Below the pieces are notes generated by a model. It did not search any database, was not told the origin of the DNA, and saw nothing but the letters and a program-made list of their open reading frames with translations. From positions 32,706,991 through 32,770,990 of the forward strand of contig CM023535.1 in NCBI GenBank assembly GCA_013350335.1: DNA of 64,000 bases, read 5' to 3'. Numbering within the stretch: position 1 is the stretch's first letter; each line of letters opens with the position of its first letter. Source of the DNA: Chimonanthus salicifolius (Eukaryota > Streptophyta > Magnoliopsida > Laurales > Calycanthaceae). A program made the translations under genes and the position numbers. This document shows, piece by piece, positions 34,796 to 47,637 of this stretch.

Positions 34796-35590
34796 CCCCA
34801 TGTTTGCTTCTCGGTCGCCCCGACGGAGCATGGACTCCGGTTTCTTTATTTTCATCCTTCCCATGCTATATCCCTCACATGTCATGCATGAGATGTAGAT
34901 GCCATATGCCATGTAATATATATGATAGCACAAACCATGGCATTTAAAATCCCATCAATAAAACATATAATTTGATTATCAAAAATAGATCAAGCAAAGC
35001 ATCAATATACACATCATAGCCTTAAAACCCATCTTAAAACAATCATATGCTTACCAAAATAAATCAAGGAAAAACCCATACATAACACATAATCTGTAAC
35101 ACCCGGCCCTTTTTCACCCGCTTTCCGAAAATCAGAGTCTATTTTTTTTTTTTTTTTGAAATAGAAGAGTGAGAGAGGGCGCGGACGCCACGACGCGAGT
35201 TAAGTTCGAGCTTCTAAAGCCCGGCCCTTAACTGGCCAACCCCACGCGTGTGCGGAGCTAAGTCCACGAGAACGGTTCACGCGTAGGAAGTAAGCTCACG
35301 GATTATAATTATTGCGGAACATGATGATAGAGTCTATCCTACCGGTTGTTAGATAGAAGGGAAGATACAACATTGAATTACCAAAATGCCCCTAAATTCA
35401 TAATTATATCACAAAATGTAATCGTCCATAAGTAACGTCCAAACCATCGCAAGAATGTAAACTTATACAACCCGACAAGCTAAGTTACTTTCAAATTACA
35501 TCTCCAAAATGTAAACGTAAATAAAACTAAGACTGCACTGCCCAAGCTCCTAAGCTTGGCTCCTGTCATGTCCACCGCTTCCTCCATCCC

Positions 35591-38108
35591 CTGTGTCATC
35601 AGCTAGGGTAGAAGTAGGACGTTAGTCAACGCGCCCAGTAGGACTCCGAGTAGGGCTAGCACATGGATTAGTGATAACACACATACCGATAAAATAACAT
35701 ATAACAAAATAAACATGTAATGAATGCTATGCCATGGGTGCTTATGTCATGTGTCCCACCCATCATCCGTATGATCATACAATGTATTATCCCCATGTCT
35801 GCTTCTCGGTCACCCCGACGGAGCATGGACTCCGGTTATAGCATAAGAGCTATCCCCATGTCTGATTCTCGGTCGCCCCGACGGAGCATGGACTCCGGTT
35901 ATAGCATAAGAGTTATCCCCATGTCTGATTCTCGGTCGCCCCGACGGAGCATGGACTCCGGTTATGACCCCTCAGTTATCCCCATGTTTGCTTCTCGGTC
36001 GCCCTGACGGAGCATGGACTCCGGTTTGTTTTTTTTTTTTTTTCTGCCCATGCCATGCATGAGATGTATGTGCATTATGCAATGTAGTATATAAATAAAC
36101 CATAATTTTGATATCCCATACATAGCCATATAATGCATACTATTAAATATAATCCATATGATTCATAACTTAAAACTCATCATAAGATAAATCATAATCA
36201 TAAATCCATCATAAACCAAATCAAAATAATTTAAAACACCATCACATATCCATCGCTTACAAAGAGGTAGGAATCTTACCGAATACCGTGTCGCGTTCCG
36301 TTACGCTTCCCGTTCGATAATCCGGTCGCCGATCGCGTACCGTTTGCGATGTCCGATACCTTATTACATTTACCGAATTAGTCCCTAAGTTATCCACGAT
36401 TAAGTTCATAATTGATCCATCTACTTAGACTCAATAATGGTCATTAATTTAGGTTACAAATTTATCGAAAATCAGTCCTTTAACTTAGACTCATTTTTTT
36501 TTCGTGGTTTAAAACACATACCTAAACCCGATTTTTGGCCAATTTGGATATTCCAATTTAGCGGCCTACAACGCAGCAACTAATCGCTTTACTTAACCAT
36601 TCACAAAATATCTGATTTTTATGTCTAATCCCTATAGGGTTCTTCAATGTGGCACTTATTTACCGTTTTGCCACTTTCTCTTCCATGTTTAATATTTCAC
36701 CCCTTCATGTATATTTTAAGTCTAGATTTCATCCCTAACTTAGACCTATTTAAATTCAGCCACCCATTACTTAATTTTTGAAAAACATTTAACCCCATAT
36801 AACCTTTCACATTTGGCCCTAAAGGTGGCCCACAATCATGACCTCCAAATGGGTCATGGGTTCGACCATACACCATGGCCGAACCCATGATGCTTATTTT
36901 CCATTCCCTTGGGTCCATATTACTCCCTTCAATCCAATCTCCAATGAATTTTAAATTATTCATTCAAGTCCCCAGTTTCATTCCATTTAAACCCTCACAT
37001 ATCATTTTTATAAATCCATTAAAATCTAGCATTCTTCTACATTATTTTCCATTTATTAAATCCACTAATCACTACCCTAAGGTTCGCCTTTATGGATACC
37101 ATTTTCAAAGACTAAGTTTTGTCCCAAAATAACCCAATTTAAAATCACAAAACTTTAATCATTTTGGCCCTTTAAATCAAACTCCTAAGCATTGATACAT
37201 GCATTTAATCTTAGCCTAAAATTGATCAAAATTTGGGTCATGGGTTCGGCCATACACCATTGCCGAACCCATGATGTTTCTTTCCCCATTTTTCTTGGTT
37301 TCATTTACCCTTTTAAACATACCTCTAATTAAATCATCCATTTAAATCACCAACATCACATATCATAATTGAAACATCCATACAATCCATCCATTTTTCT
37401 TAACCATTTTCTATACTTTTCCATCATAAAGACAATTATTAAATACTACCAAGGGTTCGGCCATACACCATGGCCGAACCCATGGTTCATGGCTCATCAT
37501 CCATTGATGCCATCCTTAGACCAATGTTTTTGTCCAAAAGAAATCCTTTTTTTTAAATCAATAATCCTCATTCATTTTGGCCCTCTAAAATATATCATTC
37601 ACTTTGTAAATCCATTTAAATTTCATCATTAACTTAACCTAATTTCTTCATTATCTTTAAACCTAATAATCTTAATAAATTACTCATTATTCATCATCGG
37701 GTTCGGCCATGCTACATGGCCGAACCCTATGATCATTCATCCATTCCATTCTATGCCTTTAAATCCTCTTTAAAATCACTATTAAAATCACTTGAAAACT
37801 AATTATCATACATCATTCTCCACCATTTCAAACCTTCAAACCTTAATTAAAAATCATCCCACATTGGCCATGGTAGCATGGCCGAACCCTAAGGTCCATT
37901 CAATCCATTAAAACTTCCATCTTTTCCATGCTTAATCCATTCATTTCATTTTTTTCCTTAGACCATCTCTTCCATTTCTTTGTCTTCCATTTGATGGATT
38001 TTAGATCCATTCCATAGCCTAAAATAATTTGGCCACCATCATATGGCAAGGATGGATTTCAAAATTAAAAACCTTAAATAATAAATTTCTTGTTTAGAAC
38101 ATACTTAC
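35591..38108 (-). other. Candidate LTR leader intron (solo LTR 35095-39014)
   Basis: Minus strand donor AGATA|GTAAGTATG at 38108, branch motif CTAAC at 35621-35625, acceptors CCCTAG near 35603 and GACACAG|GGGATG at 35591. About 2.5 kb, with the 63-base repeats and four palindromes inside. Confidence 0.5.
35782..36030. repeat. 63-base tandem repeat, four units
   Basis: Units contain ATCCCCATGTCTG, TTCTCGGTCGCCCCGACGG and AGCATGGACTCCGGTTATAG. CGGTCGCCCCGACGG and GGACTCCGG give short internal inverted repeats. A single further unit is at 34792-34850 in the outer LTR, so the motif is shared by both LTR families. Confidence 0.85.
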
Positions 38109-41100
38109 TATCTGACGACTCCTCCAGTCTTTGTTGCTCCCGTCAACTTCCATGGCCTCTTTTCTCATTCTTCTTGATCTTTAATCGGCTAGATGTGCTT
38201 GATCAATGGTGGGACGTGTTTGGATCGGCTAAGATAGAGTTAGGTTGAGAGAGGGGAAAAGGGGAAGGTGATGAAGATAGTAGCTCTTGATCTTCCAATG
38301 GTGAATCCAAGGTTTCACCTCTTTTCTTTTCTTTTCTTTTCTTTTCCTTCTAAGTTCTTTCTCCTCTCTTGCAAGGTGGGTGCCGTTTTTTCTTGGTGTA
38401 TGAGGAATGCTAGAGTGAAATGGGTTGGCTTGCAATGGAATGGAGGTGGTTGGAGTGGTCTTCACTCCAACATTAGTTTCTTCACCAACCAAGCATGGGT
38501 TGGCTTGACTTTGGTGGTGGTGGTTGAGACCCAACCACCATTCAAGCCCATGGTTTTAATTTGTGTTTTCTTGAGGTGGTTTGTGTTTGTTGGAGCGGTT
38601 TTGACCATCTAACCATTTGACCATTTTAATCTTAGGTTGATTAACTTAGATCACCTTGATCCCTTGATTAATTTAATTAATCACTTTCTATTTAATTTAA
38701 TCCCATTAATTTCCCTCCATGATCCACCCATGGTTGACCAAGTCAACCATGGTGGTCGGCCCCACTCCACACGCCACCTCAATGGGTGAGGTGGAGGTGG
38801 TCCCCATTTGGTTATCGGACCCCCTTTGACCATCATTGACCCGCTTGGTCCTCATTGACTCATTAAATGGATTTCATCCAATCCATGGCCCATTGGACCA
38901 TTCTTGGACCCTTATCCCAACTTTTGATCCATTTGGTATTCCATCATGTTAAAATTCAAATTAAAATCAATAAATGCCAAATATATATATTTATCAAAAA
39001 TTCGGGTTATTACATAATCCATGGCTTACAAAAAGGTAGGAATCCTACCGAATACCGACTAGCGTCCCTTTACGCTTCCGTTCACGAATCCGGTCGCCGA
39101 TCGCTCACCGATTGCGATGTCCCGATACCTTATTATATATGAATAATCAGTCCCTATTTTTAACCATTATTAAGTCCCTAACTCATGCCTTAGTGGGGTT
39201 CGGCCATACACCATGGCCGAACCTCACTATGTAGTTTTGTGGGTCCCATTTAATCCATTAAACCTTTTAATCCCATGAGTCTTAAAAATCAGCCACCCTA
39301 GGTTTTATTAATCACATACTTAAGGTTACCATAATTGCACTTAAGTCCATGATCATTTCCCATGGAGTTCTTGAATTTGGCCATTATTTACGATTTTGCC
39401 ACTACTCCTTCCCATGATTAATTACTCATTTACCCATGCACACTTAAGTCTAAACTTGATCCATAACTTAGATCAATTAGTGACCCACCAACCATAACAT
39501 GGACACATTAAAATCAGTCCTTAATTTAATCTAAACCCCATTAATTTTAAACACATGCACATACCTTGATTCTTGGCCCAAAATGACTCTCAAATGAGTC
39601 ATGGGTTCGGCCATACACCATTGCCGAACCCATGATGTCTTCTCCTATTTTTCCTTGGGTCTATTTCACCATATTTAGATCCATAATAAGTCCTCCCATG
39701 AGGAGGTTTAAATCACACTTTAAAATCATCATCCTTAACTACATTGAAGTCCATTACAACTATCCACATTAAGTTCATTTTGTCCATCAACACCACCAAC
39801 ATTCCCCATTTATTTTTTCCATTATTTTACATCCATCATCATTCCACATTCATCACCATAGGGTTCAAAAACATTCCATCCATAAAATTATGAACACATT
39901 ACTATAGGGTTCATCATTCATTGGTGACATTTAAGACCATAAAAACATTAACCTTCATCCATGGATTCTTTCATTTAAAAACCCCTTTCAAAATTTCTAT
40001 CATTCTTTCATTTAAAACTTTTAAACATCATTAACCACTTAACATGGCCTCCATTCTCTAACCCCATTAAAATTCTAACACCATCACCATAAGTTCATGG
40101 TCCATCATTCATTCATGCCTTTTAAGGCCATAAACCCATTTACATCTTCATTAATTGCCTCATTTAAAATTCTTATAAAAATCACTACATTTAGTCATTA
40201 ACACCTTAAAATCATAATTCATCCTCCATGTCTTCCATTCTTTATAACCTCATTAAAATCATTCAATCACCTACCATGGTTTTGATCTTAAAAACCCCAT
40301 TTAAGCTTACTTAATTACTCACCATGATTCCTTCCAAAAATCACACACATTTCATGCTTAAATAAGTTTTATTACATAATGTTCTTAGTACCTCCTTTAT
40401 TCTTCTTAACCTAATTTACCCATTTAGGGTTTGCCCATTCTTCCTCCTTTCATTGGATGGATTTGAGATCCAAGGCCCATAACAATTTGGCCACCAACCA
40501 ATCCAAGAAATGGGTTCCATAATTACCTCTTAACCCTTAAAATGTAAAATTCTTGTTTAAGAATTACTTACAATCCGACGACTCCTCCGACTTTTCTTTC
40601 TCCTCTTGATTTCCTTAGCCCTTTCTCTTCTTCTTCTCTTTGATTGGTCAGCCAAGATGGACTTGATCAAATGAAAAACATCAAAGCTTGGGTCGGCTAA
40701 GATGGAGTGTGTTTGAGAGAGTGAGAGAGAATGGTGAGAAATAATGCCCTAGATCTTGGTCTTGAAGTGGTAGCTTTTGCTTGCACTTCTCTTCTCTAAG
40801 TCTTCTTCTTCTTTTCTCCTTAGTTTTTTTTCTTCTTCTTTTCTTGTTGGTGTGGGGCGGTAGTGGAGAGCAAGAGAGGGAGAGAATGAAATGAGTTGGA
40901 TGAAAAGAGAAAGAGATAAGGTTCATTTCCTTTGGTGGAGTGACCTACACTCCACCATTTAATTTTCTCACCAACCACATGGGATATTTTTTATGCTTTA
41001 TGGTGGTGGTTGGAATAAACCACTACCCTTAGCCAACGTTTTTGGTGTTTGAAATGAGGTAGTTTGGTCTTCCAATTTTGACCCCTTTGACCACCTTTTG

Positions 41101-41644
41101 GATAGTTTAATCATTTAATTAACTAGATAATTAACTTAGGTTAATTATTTCCTACTCAACCTAATTCCATTATTCCACCCATGGTTGATCAAGTCAACCA
41201 TGGTGGCCGGCCCCACCTATCCTTGGTCCACACGCCACCTCACTTGGTGAGGTGGAGGTGGGTCCCAATCGGCCATGTCACCTTGGTCAATTCATCAGCA
41301 ACTTAGGTGATTTAATTTTAATTAAATCCATTCCAACTAATTGAATTACCGTTGGGCCCATGGCCCAATTACATTCACCCTTACCCATTTACCTTAGAGC
41401 TTACATTATCTTGATCCATTGGGTCCCAAATGGGTATTGGGCCCAATTTGACCATCCTTGGCTCAATTGACCATCATTGACCATTTAAATGATTTTAAAT
41501 CCAATCCATGGTCCATTGGGCCATACTTGGGCCTTTGTCCATATTTTGATCCATTCACCATTTATTCCATCAAATTTCCAATTTCCATCATTAAAATAAA
41601 TAATATCCACATTTATACTGATTTAAAAAGTCTGGGCTATTACA

Positions 41645-42692
41645 GTTTTACCAAAGGTTTCCTAGATTAAGGTCTTTCTCCTTTCCTCTTCTCTCTCACA
41701 ACTGAATCAATCTAATTGGTAGAATTTGACTCCCCCAGTGTAAACAAGAAAAGAGAGAGTCTCCTTCTGTTGGCCCTTGTTTAAGCTCACTGATAACGAT
41801 GAGGGTCCAACTGACCCTTCCAAAGGACCAAACAGATTGCATAAAGATGGGTTTATATAGAGAAGGTAACCAGTTGCAGCAACAGTAATGTATCGACAGG
41901 TGGGGCGCACCGAGGGGTCAGTGACTAGAAATGTTACCTTTCAACAACTCGACCGTTGCGCAATAATGCACTCCCAATGGTAACATTCTTTCTCGGTCGA
42001 CATACGAGAGACTCAGTCTGGGGCAAAAACTTGCTGATAGTAGTTTCATGTCTAGAAACCTGTTATACAAAACGACTTGTCACCCGTTACCGATGGGTCG
42101 GTCTTGGCTACTCTCGATCACTCTTGAACTACCGATATGTCTGTTTTCTTGAGAGCCCACCTAAGTTCTAAGACCAGAACTCATAAATCTTGATCGAGGA
42201 GTCGTTGACCACGAGGGGTCGTTTTAGCCTTTCACGGAGGGATCGGTGCATATAAGACTTTCGATCAGAGGCTTTCCAGAATGATTGTTCTATGATCCAG
42301 AAGCTATGTCAATCTAGTCGACCAGTCCTTGACCACAATGGGTCGATCCTGTCTCCACCGAGGGGTCGGTGAGAATGACTGGTCGAGTTGACAGTAAAAC
42401 CAAATACATATTTCCAAGTTTGGTTCCAAGTCACTTTCAAGCATCCTCTCTAGGTTTTTTATGTTTTAACCATTTGTTCCACTAAGCCTAGTGATAATCC
42501 TCTTTAAGGTGTGGGTACCACCTAAAGTCATCTATGGCCATATTACATGTTTTGTGACTGCCATAACGATGAGTTTTAATTCGGTGGAGTGTGATCTTCA
42601 TTATTGATTTGGGTCTTCAAGCTTTTGGAAGTGCTTCTTTCCGAGTCATGGAATTGACAAACTTAGGAGTTGGCCAAACTGAGGCACTAACA
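41645..42692 (-). mobile_element. Copia-like LTR remnant (proximal part)
   Basis: The minus strand begins TGTTAGTGCCTCAGTTTGG at 42692, directly after a polypurine tract, as expected for the start of a Copia 3' LTR. It contains several CGAGGGGTCGGT words. It continues, after the inserted solo LTR, at 33610. Confidence 0.55.
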
Positions 42693-42704
42693 ATCTCCCC
42701 CTTT
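42693..42704 (-). promoter_or_regulatory. Polypurine tract of Copia-like element
   Basis: The minus strand reads AAAGGGGGAGAT immediately before TGTTAGTG, the second-strand primer position of Copia elements of the SIRE/Tork kind. Confidence 0.65.
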
Positions 42705-43831
42705 GTCAATTTCATGACAAAAGCTAGAAGTTTCCCATTTACAATCCCACCCTTATTACATCTCATTTGAATGCAAAATCTTACATCAATTACATGTACA
42801 TATTCAAATGTAAAACAAGAAAGTGATCTTCGCATATTCTTGTTCAACTTGCTTCATTTCATTTTTCCTGTTCAAGTACATAAGCAAGCAACACTAAAAA
42901 ATCATTAGAGGGGTTAGTCCCAAGACATAAATATGCATTCATGGACTAAATAAGATTTTTGTTTAAGCTCCCCCATACTTCTTGATTTCCTAGTGACCAA
43001 CACTACCCATAGCTTATCCAAGCTATCAGTGTTGAGAAGATGTCTCCCCCAATCTTCTTAAGTTTGATCTCCCAAACTCCAAGCATAGACATACTCCTAT
43101 GTCTAGCACTAAAATGTCTTCTAGCTTCCAGTAAATTCTCTCTCATTTTGTTATATAATTGATAAAGGTTAGTAAGCAGACATCGATTTCTAAGCACTCC
43201 CCCATGCTTCTTGCATTTAGTGATTAACTAAGTTCTGCTGAAACTCATGGTTCTGCCTCATGTTTCAGTACACACTTTTCGTACATCAATGGTTAGTTTT
43301 CCCCTGTACAAACTAATTTCTAGCATTAGCTGATATCTTCGATGAGTTAGGCTAATGTCCTAGCTTCCCTTAGAGTCTTCTCCCCCATTCTCCAAACTAT
43401 CTTTTGTAGCTTCTTTGACTCATCTCTTCCATAAACTCAGTTGCTTCTAAGTTTATTTTTCTCCAAGATCCCTTTCAAGCTTGCATTCACCTTCCTCCTT
43501 ATACTGTCATGATTAGTGACAACAGCTAATTAGCACATATTTTGTGTTTCCCCAAACTCCAAGATGCGTGTAGCATCATAGTCTGATCTCTATCTCCTTA
43601 ACATGCCAATACAAAACCAACTCATCCAACCCTGCATGTTAGTCTATTTTACAAAATCCATGTAAACAATAAACACGAGATAGAAAATATTTCATCAAAT
43701 TAGCATACACACAAAAATCAAACCATAACATTTCATTGATAAACAAATCAGTACATATGGTTCGGGAGAGGGGAATAAGGATGCTCAGACAAAACATTAG
43801 CATAGTTTTTCAAAATATAAAACACAAGTCA
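42705..43831 (-). mobile_element. Copia-like element, 3' non-coding internal remnant
   Basis: About 1.1 kb between the polypurine tract and the next LTR insertion. No RNase H or integrase is readable. At least four more pyrimidine-rich CTCCCCCA words (42971, 43045, 43197, 43382) look like repeats of the polypurine tract region; two are followed by similar CTTCTTG and TAGTGA words. The rest of the Copia body should lie beyond the nested block to the right. Confidence 0.5.
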
Positions 43832-44212
43832 TGCAACACCCCGGATTTTCATTACTTATGAATATATTAGAATATTCCATTTGAATTGCGAATTAAATGA
43901 ATTTAAAATTAAATTGTTGAAATGGATATTAGATGGGCAAAGTAGTGGGTCAATTACCCAATTAAGACCTAATGGATCATGGGTGAACTTAATTTTAAAG
44001 TAATTGGGTAAGTTTGAAGTAATTGGGTCAGTTACCCAATTGGGACCCAATGGGTCATATTGAAATTAATTGGGTAAAGTCAAAGTAAATGGGTCAACTA
44101 ACCAATTAAGACCCAATGCATAAAATCCACCTCATCAAGTGAGGTGGCATGTATTTGATGCGGCATCGCCATGTGGCATGCATGGAAGCCAATTAGAAAA
44201 GGAGGCCACATC
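43832..44212 (+). mobile_element. LTR fragment, start of a Tekay LTR cut by element D
   Basis: Starts TGCAACACCCCGGATTTTC and shows U3 words (GGGTCAATTACCCAATT). It is interrupted at 44213 by element D; the bases ACATC next to it (44208-44212) are the visible half of D's target duplication. AGTCA (43827-43831) precedes it. Confidence 0.8.
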
Positions 44213-44849
44213 TGTAACATCCCGGGTTTTCAAATGCATTATTATATTGGGTATTATCTATTCTAATTATTAAATTTAAGATTTATAGACGGAATGAAGG
44301 TTAGATGGGTAAGAATTGGGGCAATGGCCCAATTATGACCCAACGGATCATGGATAGACTTTGACTCTAATTAATTGGGTAAATGTAGTTAATTGGGTCA
44401 AATACCCAATTGGGACCCAATGGGTCAAGATGAATTGATGTTTAAGGTAAATGGGTAAGGAATTGATTTAATCGGGTCATGTACCCAGTTAAGACCTAAG
44501 ACATTGGATCCACCACATCAAGTGAGGTGGCATGTGTATGAGATGGCATGTGAGTGACATGGCCAAGTGGGACCCAAATCCACCTCAACAAGTGAGGGGG
44601 CAAATGATTTAATGCACATGCATGGTCGGCTAACCATGGTTGACTTGGTCAACCATGGGTGAGTTCAAAAGGGTTAAGTGAAGTGAGTTGAGTTAAGGAA
44701 TTATTTAATTAAGGAATAAATTCAAGTCTTGAGTTTAGAGTTGCATGGGTGAGTTCAAATGGGGTGAGTTGAATTATATTGAGTTGGAAATTAAAATCGC
44801 TTGAGTTAGAGGGAAATGAGTTTAAGAAAATTAAGTGAGTCAAAGGGTA

Positions 44850-45420
44850 AGCCATGTGTCTCCTTGGTTGGGACACATGGGAAAGACAGAGCCCCAAGTG
44901 TAAGCCATGCATATTCTTGGTTGACCAAGGGACAAGTGTAAGCCATGTGAAAGACAAGCCTCAAGTGTAAGCCATGTGTCTCCTTGGATGGGACACATGG
45001 GAAAGACAAAGCCTCATGTGTAAGCCATGTGTCTTCTTGGATGGGACACATGGGAAAGACAAAGCCCCAAGTGTAAGCCATGCATATTCTTGGTTGACCA
45101 AGGGACAAGTGTAAGCCATGTGAAAGACAAGCCTCAAGTGTAAACCATGTGTCTCCTTGGATGGGACACATGGGAAAAACAAAGCCCCAAGTGTAAGCCA
45201 TGTAGACCGAGCCCAAAGTGTAAGCCATGTGTCTCCTTGGTTGGGACACATGGGAAAGACAAAGCCCCAAGTGTAAGCCATGCACCTTCTTGTTTGACCA
45301 AGGGACAAGTGTAAGCCATGTGTCTCTTTGGTTGGGACACATGGGAAAGCCACCCCCAAGTGTAAGCCATGCACCTTCTTGTTCGACCAAGGGACACATG
45401 GGAAAGACCACACCTTCATG
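44850..45420 (+). repeat. U3 minisatellite of A-type LTR (element D)
   Basis: Mixed units of 53, 38 and 29 bases all starting TGTAAGCCATG. The 53-base unit has arms CCATGTGTC and GACACATGG; the 38-base unit has CTTGGTTGACCAAG. The frames read as repeated GLHLGL / HMAYTW peptides on the minus strand and are artefacts. Confidence 0.88.
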
Positions 45421-45831
45421 AGGATGGCGGAGAGGGTGTTGGGCAGATTTCAAAGAGCTCACACCACACCCTTGGCCGATCCTCTCCTGGAGAGAAAAGA
45501 GATAGAGTTTCATCTCATCCTCTCCCTCCCTCTTGAGCAAAAGAAATCTCATCTCCACTCCCATCTCTCTCTTTCTCTCTCAAACTACACTTAGCCAATT
45601 CTTGTCTCTCTCTCCATCTCTTTCCCACATTTGGTCCTAACACTTAGAGGGCCAGCAAAGCATCAATGAAAGAGAGGAATTAACAAAGAAAGGAAGGAGT
45701 TTGGGGGTTGATTTCAAAGAGAACTCTTTGGCCGAACCCTCCATTAGGAGTTTTTCATCTCAATCTCTCTCCATCTCTCATCATCCTTGGCCGAATTCTC
45801 AAGGTGGAACAAGAGGTTGCATTGCCTCTTT

Positions 45832-45835
<4 letters not shown>

Positions 45836-45892
<57 letters not shown>
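45836..45892 (+). repeat. (TC)n microsatellite in LTR leader
   Basis: About 28 TC units with one TTT interruption, then (CA)n. CT-rich leaders at this point are common to all LTRs here; this one is expanded. Confidence 0.9.
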
Positions 45893-46000
45893 ACACACAC
45901 ACACATTTCGGCTTTAGACTTGAAGGAAGAACAAGGACTAAGAAGGAGAAGGACGGAGGAGCAAAATCTAACCTAAGGAAACGGAGGAGATACGGAATAG

Positions 46001-47637
46001 GTGCGTAATGCTTAACGAGGGTTTGTTGATTAAAAAGAGGCTAAGGGATCCATGGTTTCGGCAATGGAATGACCGAAACGATGGGGTTCCATATTGGATT
46101 GAAAAGATTGGCCCAAATGTTATGGGCCACAGAATGTAAAAGAAAAACCCATCCAAGAGATGGTCAAGTGTTTGGAATGAAAAGAAAAGACCTTAACCTT
46201 GTTGGTGGGTAAGATAAGTTGTACAAATGAGTTGTGATAATAAGGACTATGTTTATACATGATTAATGGATGACATTAGATATGTTGAATATAAGAAAAA
46301 AAATTCATAAGGAAAGGACAAGCCATGAAGGTGGATATCCATTTGAAGATGGAATGTGTTTTGGAATAAATGATCAAAGAGTCAGTATCCATTCAAGGAA
46401 TGGGTAGGTGTTGAGGACCAACAACCAAGGGATGGAATGAAGAAATATGGATGATGTTTAAAATGTTTTTAAAGAATAAAGAAACAAATTTTATGAGGAA
46501 GGATAAAGTCTAACATCAAACAAATGAGGACTGATTTCGAGTTTTTATCATCCGCCAGATGGGTGGCGGACGGGAACCCCATGAATGATTTTATGAGTCC
46601 ATGAATGATTGTATGAGTCCATGAATATTTAAAAGTTAATTGATTAACTATGGATTATCAAGTTATGAAATAAATAGAAAGGAATGATGGTGGACCCGCG
46701 GTATTTAAAATAAAAAACAAGGATTAATGAAAAAAGGTAAAAAACCAAGGAGTGAGGTTCGGCCATGTTGTAGGATTCCTACCTTGTTGAAACACTTGGA
46801 TTATGTACATGCAATGGTTTTTATTTCCATGATTGATGATCTAGTTTTGGTATAAAAAATGCTTATGTTTTAAGAATGGATTTCAAGGCTATTATGTAAT
46901 TTACTATGAAATAGCATGTTTACACTCACATCTCATGCATGGTATGGGAGGGAATATATGAGAGGAGTCCACCATTCGGGGTTTCCGAAAAACAACCGTG
47001 GGGAGGAATCCACACTGATTCCAATGGACATACGAGAAGAGATGTATGATGTTGAACTGTGAGAGGAGTCCACACTACATTCGGGGTTTCCGATAAACAA
47101 CCGTGGGGAGGAATCCACACTGATTCCAGTGGACATACAGGAAGAGATGTATGATGAATTGTAAGAGGAGTCCACGCTCCATTCGGTGGGACCGATAAGG
47201 CATTCGTGGGGAGAGATATATTATGTTTGCAATGTAAAAGGAGTCCACGCTCCATTCGGTAGGACCGATAAGGCATTCGTGGGGAGGCAAGATAGAAATA
47301 CTTGATGTGGCTTGTTCATCAAGGGGACTGCTAATGTGATTTGTGATATGGATGTTGGGGGGGGGGGGGGGGGGGGGGGTGGTGATCATTGGCATATGAC
47401 CCCATGACATGGTATTACATTGGCATGATTTTGTTATGAGTATCATGCATAGTTTTGGTTTTATCAATATGATTATGATCTTTATTATCATGCTCTGTTT
47501 TTAGGTATTATGTTTTACAAGTACAGTATGATGTTTTGTATCTTGACTTTATACTAATCCTATGTGTATAACCCTACTTGGAATTCCTACTGGGCGAGTT
47601 CACTAACGCTCTACTTCTAACTTAGATGATGGTATAG
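46001..47637 (+). other. Candidate LTR leader intron (element D LTR)
   Basis: Donor GGAATAG|GTGCGTAATG at 46001 after GGAAACGGAGGAG, branch motif CTAAC at 47603-47607, acceptors CTTAG at 47625 and GGTATAG|GGAACG at 47637. About 1.6 kb. Confidence 0.45.

Larger units (their letters stand above)
35095..39014 (-). mobile_element. Solo LTR, Tekay type, with TSD TAATC
   Basis: Complete 3,920-base minus-strand LTR: starts TGTAATAACCCGAATTTTTG (39014), ends GGGCCGGGTGTTACA (35095). TAATC flanks both sides (35090-35094, 39015-39019). It contains the 63-base repeats at 35782-36030, candidate intron 35591-38108, palindromes near 36856, 37234, 37450 and 37699, and a leader near 38110-38400. It inserted next to the palindrome region of the outer LTR. 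Confidence 0.92.
34091..40571 (-). other. Candidate LTR leader intron (solo LTR 33611-41644), interrupted
   Basis: Minus strand donor GGATT|GTAAGTAATT at 40571 after the leader GGAGGAGTCGTCGG, branch motif CTAAC at 34121-34125 and acceptor GACACAG|GAGATG at 34091. The real length is about 2.6 kb, because 35095-39019 is a later solo LTR. Confidence 0.5.
33611..41644 (-). mobile_element. Solo LTR, Tekay type, TSD GT[G/T]TT, split by another
   Basis: Minus strand starts TGTAATAGCCCAGAC (41644) and ends GGGGCGGGCGTTACA (33611). The flanks GTGTT and GTTTT differ at one base. Without 35095-39019 the LTR is about 4.1 kb. It carries the 48-base minisatellite (34277-34795), candidate intron ends at 40571 and 34091, palindromes at 39192 and 39600, and a leader near 40580-40920. 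The long stretch 39640-40560 is AT-rich with decayed GGTTC words and no gene. Confidence 0.85.

Noticed and set aside
43832..44212. Treating 43832 and 44213 as one LTR
   Set aside because: Two separate LTR starts are seen 381 bases apart with different sequence; the second is followed by a full LTR ending at a primer site.
44806..45564. 252-codon minus frame and its overlapping neighbours (also 6257-6788 and 13625-14017)
   Set aside because: They translate the U3 minisatellite. Three frames are open at once and the peptide is only the repeat.
45701..46008. Frames across the (TC)n tract
   Set aside because: They are poly-SL translations of a microsatellite.
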